In this document: piece after piece, positions 1-5,012 of the stretch
Layout: each line of letters begins with the position of its first letter
Numbering within the stretch: position 1 is the first letter of the stretch
DNA from: Spirochaetales bacterium
Lineage (GTDB): Bacteria > Spirochaetota > Spirochaetia > ARS1246
NCBI GenBank assembly: GCA_016930115.1
Contig: JAFGHN010000258.1
Location: 1 to 5,012 of the forward strand
Length of the DNA stretch: 5,012 bases
Reading direction: 5' to 3'
Translations under genes and position numbers: made by a program
Notes under the pieces: model-generated
The model's database searches: none
Told to the model about the DNA's origin: nothing
The model's input: the letters and a program-made list of their open reading frames with translations, nothing else

Positions 1-1
1 A

Positions 2-1534
2 ACCAGCGATCACCATTTCTGGAGAATGGGCTTTCAGGAAATGCCTTTGGTGGGTGACTTCGAAAAATACGGTCCCAGAGGCAGCGGCGAGTTTGAGTTC
101 CTGGTGCGTGGTTTCATTCCCCTGACCTACATGAAGGGCCAGTTGCTCGAGAGCTTCGATATCCAGAAAGACAAGATAATCTGGAACGTAAGAAAGGGAG
201 TCTACTGGCACGGAAATAAGCCGGATGTCATGAAATCGAGAGAGCTCGTCGCCAGTGACCTGGTGTGGTGGGTGAACTACCGCAGGCAGGCGCCGGCCGG
301 AAGCTACATCAAGACGGTGATAGGCGATGCAAAGGAGATCGACAAGTACACCCTGGAGATTCCTTTCTTAAAGGGCTATGACTTCACGGTCATGTACTTA
401 ATCGGTTATGAGGACCGCGCATGCGTTGAGCCGCCTGAATCTGTGAAAGCAGGGGCGGATCAGTGGGACAAGCAGGTGGGTACCGGACCTTTTATGAACG
501 AAGAATACGTTGTAGGTGCTTATTTCAAGTACTCTCGCAACCCCAACTACTGGGATACGACAACCATCGACGGAAAGGAGTATGAGCTACCCTTTGTCGA
601 CGAATGGACCCATCCCATCATCGCCGAAGAGGCGTCCCGGGTTGCCGCCCTGAGAACGGGAAAGGTTGACTGGTTTGCCACGGTCCCGGCCCCGCATTGG
701 CCCACGTTGGACAAGAACCCTGACATCATGTCAAAGAAAGCCGTGGCGGCGATTGGGGAGGTCGTGGCGCCTCAGCTAAACAAACCCCCCTTCAACGATA
801 TTAACGTGCGCCGCGCTTTGATGATCGGTACAGATATAGCGGCTTTCAACAGGCTTCTGGGTGTGGATATAGACATGCCGATAGATTTTCATCCGGCATA
901 CCCCGGCGACCCGTCAGTCTACACCCCGATAAATGAACTTCCCGCCGATTTACAGGAGCTGTACAAATATGATCCGGTAAAAGCGAAGAAGATGCTCGCG
1001 GATGCGGGGTATCCGAATGGTTTCAAGATGGAAGTCGTTTTCGAAAATCCGCCAATGGATCAGGAGAGAGCTTCTCTGCTTGCTTCCCAGTGGGCCAAGA
1101 TCGGTGTTGAGGTTGAAATAAAGATATGCGACAACACCACTTATGTCGGGTACAGGTACGATAAGAACTTCAAGGATGCGCTGCAAACCGTTGTCGAGAC
1201 ACCGGGCGCGGTATTTCTACTCCAGCGTACGGCGTATACCGGCGCCACCCTAAACCCGGGCCACTACTCGAGTGCGAAGATGGACGCTCTAATCGATGAT
1301 ATCGTGGGAACGGTGGATAACGATGAAATGAACCGGAAGACAAAGGCGGCGTGTGTGGAATTGCTTCGGGATGTTCATGTCATACCGCTGCAGGTCGGCC
1401 TGGACGGCTACTACTGGTGGCCGTGGGTCAAAAACTACGCCGGAGAGTTCAACGTCGCGGACGCCATGCAACCCGTACCAATCATCGCCCGCATGTGGGT
1501 CGATCAGGACCTGAAAAAGAAGATGGGATACTAG
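2..1534 (+). CDS. ABC transporter substrate-binding protein, family 5 (peptide/nickel type), 5'-truncated by window edge
   Basis: This is the extracytoplasmic solute-binding component of a peptide-type ABC importer (SBP_bac_5 family), which captures ligand outside the membrane and delivers it to a permease pair. The frame is open from base 2 with no stop, so the ATG at 26 is internal; 510 residues are visible, and the signal peptide and first part of lobe I lie outside the window. Family hallmarks in order are: R-K-G-V-x-W-H (the usual LRKGVKWHDG region) near 194-214; the GTGPF motif at 479-493; NPNYWD at 539-556, matching the NPxYW signature; PFNDINVRRAL at 788-820, matching the conserved PFxDxRVRRAL; and a YDPxKAKKMLADAGYPNG segment near 967-1020, typical of the C-terminal lobe. 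It ends at TAG, followed by a terminator, so it is the last gene of its transcript. No permease or ATPase gene is in view. The family is certain; the ligand (peptide, opine, sugar or other) cannot be told. Confidence 0.93.
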   Translation, partial: TSDHHFWRMGFQEMPLVGDFEKYGPRGSGEFEFLVRGFIPLTYMKGQLLESFDIQKDKIIWNVRKGVYWHGNKPDVMKSRELVASDLVWWVNYRRQAPAGSYIKTVIGDAKEIDKYTLEIPFLKGYDFTVMYLIGYEDRACVEPPESVKAGADQWDKQVGTGPFMNEEYVVGAYFKYSRNPNYWDTTTIDGKEYELPFVDEWTHPIIAEEASRVAALRTGKVDWFATVPAPHWPTLDKNPDIMSKKAVAAIGEVVAPQLNKPPFNDINVRRALMIGTDIAAFNRLLGVDIDMPIDFHPAYPGDPSVYTPINELPADLQELYKYDPVKAKKMLADAGYPNGFKMEVVFENPPMDQERASLLASQWAKIGVEVEIKICDNTTYVGYRYDKNFKDALQTVVETPGAVFLLQRTAYTGATLNPGHYSSAKMDALIDDIVGTVDNDEMNRKTKAACVELLRDVHVIPLQVGLDGYYWWPWVKNYAGEFNVADAMQPVPIIARMWVDQDLKKKMGY

Positions 1535-1538
1535 AAGG

Positions 1539-1553
1539 CAGTAGCAGCTACTG
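1539..1553. repeat. perfect 15-bp palindrome after the binding-protein gene
   Basis: The sequence CAGTAGC-A-GCTACTG has two 7-base arms (1539-1545 and 1547-1553) around one central base. It begins five bases after the stop codon of the binding-protein gene and is followed by TTT. In RNA it would fold as a 6-bp stem with a 3-base loop, weaker than the terminator just downstream. It may protect the mRNA end or be a minor first hairpin; a protein binding site is possible but less likely at a 3' end. Confidence 0.4.
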
Positions 1554-1578
1554 TTTACCTGAATCGGTAATTTGACGG

Positions 1579-1611
1579 GGCGGTTCGGATTCAATCCGAA
1601 CCGCCTTTTTT
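1579..1611 (+). terminator. rho-independent terminator of the substrate-binding protein gene
   Basis: A perfect 12-bp stem (arms 1579-1590 and 1594-1605, GGCGGTTCGGAT pairing with ATCCGAACCGCC) has a 3-base TCA loop and is followed directly by six T residues (1606-1611). It sits 44 bases after the upstream stop codon. On the minus strand the hairpin follows the MFS stop codon, but no T-run follows it there, so it should work mainly for plus-strand transcription. Confidence 0.92.
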
Positions 1612-2852
1612 CATTTTCTGTGATCAATAGATTTGAGCGTCGATATCAGCAACAATCCGAAAACGCTCACCCCCGCACAGACCCAGAAAGCCGGGTGATA
1701 CGAACCCGCGACATCGAATATGTAACCGGAAAATAACGGCCCCAATGCTCCGCCGAGAGTTCCGCAGAAGACGACAATACCGAAAAGAGCACCATGCGAC
1801 TTGGTGCCAAAGTAATCTGCGACAATAGGGGAAATGATCGTAAAGAGGCCACCGTGGGCCACTCCGTAAAAGACTGCGAAAAGATAGAGCATCCAGGGCG
1901 CGTCCGCCACCTGGAGCCACAGCAGGACCCCGGTGAGAAGAAAATAGGAGATAACCGTTGTACGCTTTGTACCTATTCTGTCGATGACGATACCGGTGAG
2001 GAGCCGGCCGCCCATGCTGGCGAAGCCTATGGTGGATAAAATACCGGCCGCCTTTGTGGGGGAATCTATCATGAGGCTCGCGTGAGGGACAATGTGAACC
2101 ATGACCGTCATAAGGCAGAACAAGGCGACGAGGTTTGAGGAACAGATGATCCAGAACGCCCTGGTTCGTAAGGCATCTTTCAAAGAGAGGCTTTCGCCCG
2201 AACCGTTCGAAACCGCCTGCGAAACAACTGTTGCACCGGTTCCGGAGGCAGGCGGCTGGTCCGGGGCGCGTCTGAGCAGCAAACCGATGATGATAAAAAG
2301 CAGGAACGATACGGTTCCAAGCGCGATATAGGAGACACGCCAGCTATAAGTTGTGATAAGAATGCTTGCAGCCATGGGAAAAATCAATTGGCCGAAGCCT
2401 GCTCCGACTTTCACGATACCGGTGATCGTGCCGCGTTTTTGAGAGAACCACTGGGCGGTGGTGCTCAAAGCGATGACGTCTACGGCACTCATTCCGGTGC
2501 CGATGACCAGACCGAAAACAAGGTAGAGCTGCCAGAGTGCATTGATTCGGGACATCAGGATATGCCCGAAACCGAAAAAGAAGGCGCAGAGCAGGACGAC
2601 AAAGCGCGGGCCGATCTTGTCGCTCATACGCCCGACAAGAACGCTTAAAAAGCCCATCAAGAACATGGCGATTGACGACGCGCCGGAGACGGCCGCCCTC
2701 GACCAGCCAAACTCCTGGACCAAAGGATTTATGAAGACACCAAAACCGATATAGACGCCGAGCCCGACCGCTTGAAGGCTGAAGCACGCGGCGACGATCA
2801 CCGAACGATAGGTAAGAGCCCGTTCTTTTGCGCTGTTCATATTGGCATGCAT
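1611..2852 (-). CDS. MFS transporter, monocarboxylate / oxalate-formate antiporter type
   Basis: This is an inner-membrane secondary carrier of the major facilitator superfamily, 413 residues, the normal length for 12 transmembrane helices. The MFS motif A loop GRMSDKIGPR lies at residues 74-83 between helices 2 and 3. Its counterpart in the second half, GGRLLTGIVIDRIGTKR, is at 281-297. A hydrophilic central loop at about 195-227 separates the two six-helix halves. The FGWSRAAVSG segment (48-57) and WFSQKRGTITGI (135-146) resemble carriers of the monocarboxylate (MCT) and oxalate/formate (OFA) groups, so a small organic anion is a reasonable substrate guess, not proven. The start is uncertain: an in-frame TAA lies at 2864-2862, leaving ATG at 2852 or ATG at 2840 (MNSAKE), and neither has a clear Shine-Dalgarno sequence. 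It lies on the same strand as the dipeptidase-MBL pair, 380 bases downstream, and converges with the binding-protein gene. Confidence 0.93.
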   Translation of the reverse strand: MHANMNSAKERALTYRSVIVAACFSLQAVGLGVYIGFGVFINPLVQEFGWSRAAVSGASSIAMFLMGFLSVLVGRMSDKIGPRFVVLLCAFFFGFGHILMSRINALWQLYLVFGLVIGTGMSAVDVIALSTTAQWFSQKRGTITGIVKVGAGFGQLIFPMAASILITTYSWRVSYIALGTVSFLLFIIIGLLLRRAPDQPPASGTGATVVSQAVSNGSGESLSLKDALRTRAFWIICSSNLVALFCLMTVMVHIVPHASLMIDSPTKAAGILSTIGFASMGGRLLTGIVIDRIGTKRTTVISYFLLTGVLLWLQVADAPWMLYLFAVFYGVAHGGLFTIISPIVADYFGTKSHGALFGIVVFCGTLGGALGPLFSGYIFDVAGSYHPAFWVCAGVSVFGLLLISTLKSIDHRK

Positions 2853-2900
2853 TATAACGTTTTAAAGAGCCTTGGCCATTGGAACAAATACTTCGCGACG

Positions 2901-3140
2901 GATGAACTGGTGAAGTTACATCAATAGCTCGTTCGTAACCAGTCGCTAAACACGGGAGCTGCCGACAGCACAAACGAGACTGAAATGTGCCGCCTGTTGC
3001 AGAGATACTTTGATGCGGAGGGAATTGAAAACGAGACGCTCGAGTCCGCCCCGGGCAGGGGCAATTCTCTATCAAGTATGGGAGACAAAGAGGCGCCGAG
3101 CGTGTTTTTCATGTCACATACCGCGGACCTGGTGTTCCGG
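2901..3140 (+). pseudogene. M20-family metallopeptidase/deacylase N-terminal remnant
   Basis: Read in one frame, this stretch gives DELVKLHQ, a TAG stop at 2925-2927, then LVRNQSLNTGAADSTNE (2928-2978), then a helix-like segment and EGIENETLESAPGRGN (3018-3065), then APSVFFMSHT up to 3122. This follows the order of the N-terminal part of M20 enzymes (ArgE/DapE/CPG2 type): helix DExVxLLxELIRN, a G-T-x-(D/E)-S-x-N-E element, an AEGI-x-x-E-x-x-E-x-APGR-x-N turn, then the strand ending in GHxDVVP, where H is a zinc ligand. Damage is visible. TAG stands where Glu is usual, the metal motif reads HTADLVF instead of HTDVVP, the frame stops at 3195, and the rest of the enzyme (roughly 300 or more residues) is missing. 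Upstream the frame stays open to an ATG at 2847, inside the divergent MFS gene. The assignment rests on my reading of family patterns, not a database search. A short live ORF from 2985 is possible but unlikely. Confidence 0.6.
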
Positions 3141-3232
3141 AGAAAAGTGCAGACCGCCCTGGCTTATCTCGCGTTGGACGCGAGGCTGCCGTAAGCGGCG
3201 AGTGGCTGCGTGTGTCAGTTGACGGGGCTCAA

Positions 3233-3877
3233 CTATGCCCCGCTCTGTGCAATAGTGATGCTCGCTTCGACCATCGCGGATATTTCGGCGCCACGCAGTA
3301 CGTTCTTCCCTGCGGGATCGAACGGGTGGGACATCACCACGGTAGCAGGAGAGAGGTTCAGGATTCTTCTCAGTGAGGCGACATACGGTTCGGTCCCGAT
3401 GCGAATGAGCTCACGCCGTGTGCCGACGATGGTATCTCCGGCAATCAGCAACGAACTTTCCTTGTCGAAAAGACAGCTGTTCCCCTGGCGGTGCCCCGGG
3501 CAGTGTATAACGGTGAAGGTCCTGTCGCCGAGTGCGATGGTCTGTCCGTCCGACAGCGATAGATCAACGTTCCTTATAGCTTCCGCTTCACTCGTGTAAC
3601 ACGCAAACTGCGCGCCGCTCAGCTTCTTCACCGCGGCGTTGCCCTCGATATGATCGCCGTCACCATGGGTATTATAGACGGTCGTGATTTCCTGTGGTGA
3701 CCTGCCGATTTCTTCGAGGAACGGGAGGAGGTATTCCTCCGGCGTGTTTGCATATCCGGTGTCGACAAGGCCAAGGCTGTCTGCACCCACTACTACCGTG
3801 ATTCCGCAAAACCATCCCGGCCGTGTCGGATGCTGTACATAGTACAGATCGTCTTCGATCTTATGAACGTTTTCCAT
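3233..3877 (-). CDS. MBL-fold (metallo-beta-lactamase superfamily) metallo-hydrolase
   Basis: This is a 214-residue soluble metal-dependent hydrolase, a single MBL domain of usual length with no signal peptide, so probably cytoplasmic. Visible motifs are: LVDTG with D39; the metal motif NTHGDGDHIEGN (69-80) with H71, D73, D75 and H76; HCPGH with H129; IAGDTI with the bridging D148; and MSHPFDP with H184. These match the five conserved MBL motifs, except that the second His of HxHxDH is Asp (HxDxDH). The ATG at 3877 is chosen because AGGAGG lies 5 bases upstream; a TTG six codons earlier would place that site inside the coding region. It starts 48 bases after the M19 dipeptidase stop on the same strand, so the two are probably one operon. 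Substrate is unknown: glyoxalase II-like thioesters, lactones, lactams or phosphoesters are all possible. A true beta-lactamase is not indicated. Confidence 0.92.
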   Translation of the reverse strand: MENVHKIEDDLYYVQHPTRPGWFCGITVVVGADSLGLVDTGYANTPEEYLLPFLEEIGRSPQEITTVYNTHGDGDHIEGNAAVKKLSGAQFACYTSEAEAIRNVDLSLSDGQTIALGDRTFTVIHCPGHRQGNSCLFDKESSLLIAGDTIVGTRRELIRIGTEPYVASLRRILNLSPATVVMSHPFDPAGKNVLRGAEISAMVEASITIAQSGA

Positions 3878-3882
3878 GCTTC

Positions 3883-3888
3883 CCTCCT
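3883..3888 (-). promoter_or_regulatory. Shine-Dalgarno site of the MBL-fold hydrolase gene
   Basis: AGGAGG on the minus strand is followed by GAAGC and ATG, a 5-base spacer. This full-consensus site decides the start at 3877 against the upstream in-frame TTG at 3895. Confidence 0.9.
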
Positions 3889-3925
3889 GGAGCAAGCGGC
3901 GCGAGAAAATGCAGTACCGGAAATG

Positions 3926-4966
3926 TCACCCGATGGTTGCCTTGAGAACCCGGAAGACATTTTCGCCGAGGATTTTGCGAATGTCCGCCGGCTTATATCC
4001 GCGTTTGGCCAATCCCTCGGTAATCAGCGGCACCTGGGTCGCGTCCTCAAGAAGGGTCCCGCCGCCGTCGAAATCGCTTCCGAGGCCGACAACATCAATA
4101 CCGGCAACCTCAACGGCGTGATCGATGTGATCGACTAAACGCGCGATTGTGGGGTCTTTCGCGTCTATGAAAAACGGCACGTAACTCATCCCGATAAATC
4201 CGCCGTTTTCGGACAAGGCTTTCAGCTGACGATCATCCAAGTTCCGGGGATGATCGCACAGCGACCGGCAGTTGCCGTGGCTGAACGCCACGGGCTTACT
4301 TGATACCTCCAGAGCGTGGTAGAAGCCGCCCGGGCTGACGTGGGCGAGGTCCACCAGCATTCCCAGCTCGTTCATCGCCTGAATAAGCTTTTCGCCGAAG
4401 CGGGTGAGGCCTACTCCGTCCCTGGCCTCCATGCAGCCATCGGCGGCCACACTGCTGACGTTGTGGGTGAGCCCGATGGAGCGCACGCCGAGTCTGTACA
4501 GCATACCGAGCACGTTGAGACTCCCTTCGGTGCAATCGGCATTTTCGATGGCCATCAACACGGCGGGGACACCGTGTTCCTTGGCCTTCACGATGTCCGT
4601 GCTCGATTTTATGATGGCTGCTTCTCTGTTCGCTTCAGCAAAATCATCGAGAAGATAGCCGAAACCGTCGAGGGCGTATGCGAGGCTGTTCTTTCTGGGA
4701 ATTGTGACGTCGACCGCAAAAAAACCGGCGTCTATTCCGCCCTCCTTCATGGTCCCCGCGTTGAGCTGGATATTCGCAGCGCCCGGGCGTCTGCCGCCTG
4801 TTCCACGCAAAAATTCAATCGTTCCTTTCCATGGCGGGGTACGTTGACCGCCGAAGAAGCTCAAATTGCCGCGCATCACGTAAGCGACGATCGAGTCCGC
4901 GTGAGTGTCTATGACCAAAGCGTCACTGTGGAGCTCCCGCCACTGGCTGCTGCCGGTTTCAGTCAC
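3926..4966 (-). CDS. membrane dipeptidase (M19, renal dipeptidase family)
   Basis: This is a 346-residue amidohydrolase-fold enzyme of peptidase family M19, whose members hydrolyse dipeptides with a binuclear zinc centre. Visible ligand motifs are: DTHAD with H22 and D24; AIENAD with the bridging E141; the GLTHN motif at 165-169; DLAHVS with H209; FSHGNCRSLCDHPRN with H230 and the substrate-binding R241; and GLGSDFDG (294-301), whose Asp residues match the family's catalytic/substrate site. All residues expected for metal binding are present. Length fits bacterial members. There is no signal peptide or lipid anchor despite the family name, so it is probably cytoplasmic. The start is GTG at 4966, supported by AGGAGG six bases upstream. 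It is followed 48 bases later by the MBL-fold gene, probably in one transcript. Substrates may be L,L- or L,D-dipeptides; some M19 members also open the carbapenem ring, and nothing here tells which applies. Confidence 0.95.
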   Translation of the reverse strand: MTETGSSQWRELHSDALVIDTHADSIVAYVMRGNLSFFGGQRTPPWKGTIEFLRGTGGRRPGAANIQLNAGTMKEGGIDAGFFAVDVTIPRKNSLAYALDGFGYLLDDFAEANREAAIIKSSTDIVKAKEHGVPAVLMAIENADCTEGSLNVLGMLYRLGVRSIGLTHNVSSVAADGCMEARDGVGLTRFGEKLIQAMNELGMLVDLAHVSPGGFYHALEVSSKPVAFSHGNCRSLCDHPRNLDDRQLKALSENGGFIGMSYVPFFIDAKDPTIARLVDHIDHAVEVAGIDVVGLGSDFDGGGTLLEDATQVPLITEGLAKRGYKPADIRKILGENVFRVLKATIG

Positions 4967-4972
4967 TACGGA

Positions 4973-4978
4973 CCTCCT
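4973..4978 (-). promoter_or_regulatory. Shine-Dalgarno site supporting a GTG start for the dipeptidase
   Basis: On the minus strand AAGGAGG is followed by TCCGTA and then GTG (4966-4964), giving an AGGAGG core with a 6-base spacer. This fixes the non-ATG start. The GC-rich hairpin at 4980-4994 ends one base before this site. Confidence 0.88.
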
Positions 4979-4979
4979 T

Positions 4980-4994
4980 GCCCGCTACGCGGGC
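4980..4994 (-). promoter_or_regulatory. GC-rich hairpin directly upstream of the dipeptidase ribosome binding site
   Basis: On the minus strand GCCCGC-GTA-GCGGGC forms a 6-bp all-GC stem with a 3-base loop. Its 3' arm ends one base before AGGAGG. There is no T-run, so it is not a terminator of an upstream gene. It may affect ribosome access to the dipeptidase message or be an upstream gene's 3' hairpin; the window ends 18 bases further on, so the context is lost. Confidence 0.45.
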
Positions 4995-5012
4995 GGATTC
5001 TGCTGGAAAAGA

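Noticed and set aside
26..28. ATG at 26 as the true start of the substrate-binding protein
   Set aside because: The frame is open to base 2, there is no ribosome binding site before 26, and the protein lacks a signal peptide and the first part of the binding lobe expected for this family. The gene simply runs off the left edge.
2861..2889. Minus-strand TTGTTC-N17-TAAAAC as a sigma-70 promoter for the MFS gene
   Set aside because: Spacing is right but both boxes are poor matches, and the -10 would lie about 8 bases before the ATG. Too weak to annotate as a promoter.
2344..3075. 243-codon minus-strand open frame overlapping the MFS start and the gap
   Set aside because: It is out of frame with the MFS gene, rich in Arg, Pro, Cys and Ser, and shows no family pattern. 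It is a shadow of the MFS coding sequence that extends into the M20 remnant.
3168..3184. CTCGCG-N5-CGCGAG hairpin as a terminator for the dipeptidase-MBL operon
   Set aside because: The stem is perfect, but only 6 bp long, and no T-run follows on either strand. I found no convincing intrinsic terminator after the MBL gene.
3210..3599. Plus-strand open frame of 129 codons opposite the MBL gene
   Set aside because: It is antisense to the MBL metal-motif region, whose codons are constrained. No recognisable product and no start signal.
3233..3877. Calling the MBL-fold protein a beta-lactamase or glyoxalase II
   Set aside because: The fold is clear, but the HxDxDH variant and the lack of subfamily-specific features do not support either assignment.
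3893..3895. TTG at 3895 as the start of the MBL-fold hydrolase
   Set aside because: The extra residues encode the AGGAGG ribosome binding site itself. ATG at 3877 has ideal spacing and a better start codon.
3830..4138. Plus-strand open frame of 102 codons across the dipeptidase-MBL junction
   Set aside because: It is antisense to two well-supported genes, has no ribosome binding site, and covers the complement of conserved motifs.

Overview
The window looks like part of a bacterial chromosome. Genes are tightly packed, the start sites are led by AGGAGG-type Shine-Dalgarno sequences, a rho-independent terminator is present, and base composition is moderately GC-rich. The gene families (a peptide-type ABC substrate-binding protein, an MFS carrier, a metallo-beta-lactamase-fold hydrolase, an M19 dipeptidase and traces of an M20 peptidase) suit an environmental heterotroph that takes up and degrades peptides, acylated amino acids or organic acids. 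I cannot place it taxonomically. An uncultured Chloroflexota- or Desulfobacterota-like lineage is only an impression.

Layout from left to right. (1) Plus strand, 2-1534: the 3' part of a family 5 (oligopeptide/dipeptide/nickel type) ABC transporter substrate-binding protein, open through the left edge. A 15-bp palindrome (1539-1553) and then a strong terminator hairpin (1579-1611) follow it. (2) Minus strand, 1611-2852: a complete 12-helix MFS transporter of monocarboxylate or oxalate/formate-antiporter type, convergent with the first gene; its stop codon overlaps the terminator's T-run by one base. (3) 2853-3232: about 380 bases without an intact gene. On the plus strand they hold a recognisable but broken N-terminal piece of an M20-family metallopeptidase/deacylase. 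(4) Minus strand, 3233-3877: an MBL-fold hydrolase. (5) Minus strand, 3926-4966: a membrane-dipeptidase (M19) family enzyme with a GTG start and a strong ribosome binding site. A GC-rich hairpin touches that site near the right edge.

The M19 enzyme and the MBL-fold protein are 48 bases apart on the same strand and very probably form an operon, with the dipeptidase first. The MFS gene lies further down the same strand behind the M20 remnant and may be transcribed separately. Taken together, the locus reads as a small-peptide or acyl-amino-acid uptake and hydrolysis neighbourhood: capture by the binding protein, transport by the MFS carrier, and hydrolysis by two metal-dependent hydrolases. This link is inferred from neighbourhood only. 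I see no tRNA, rRNA, CRISPR, insertion sequence or phage feature, and no convincing new system. The points most worth a second look are the M20 remnant, the acidic substitution in the MBL metal motif, and the hairpin that abuts the dipeptidase ribosome binding site.
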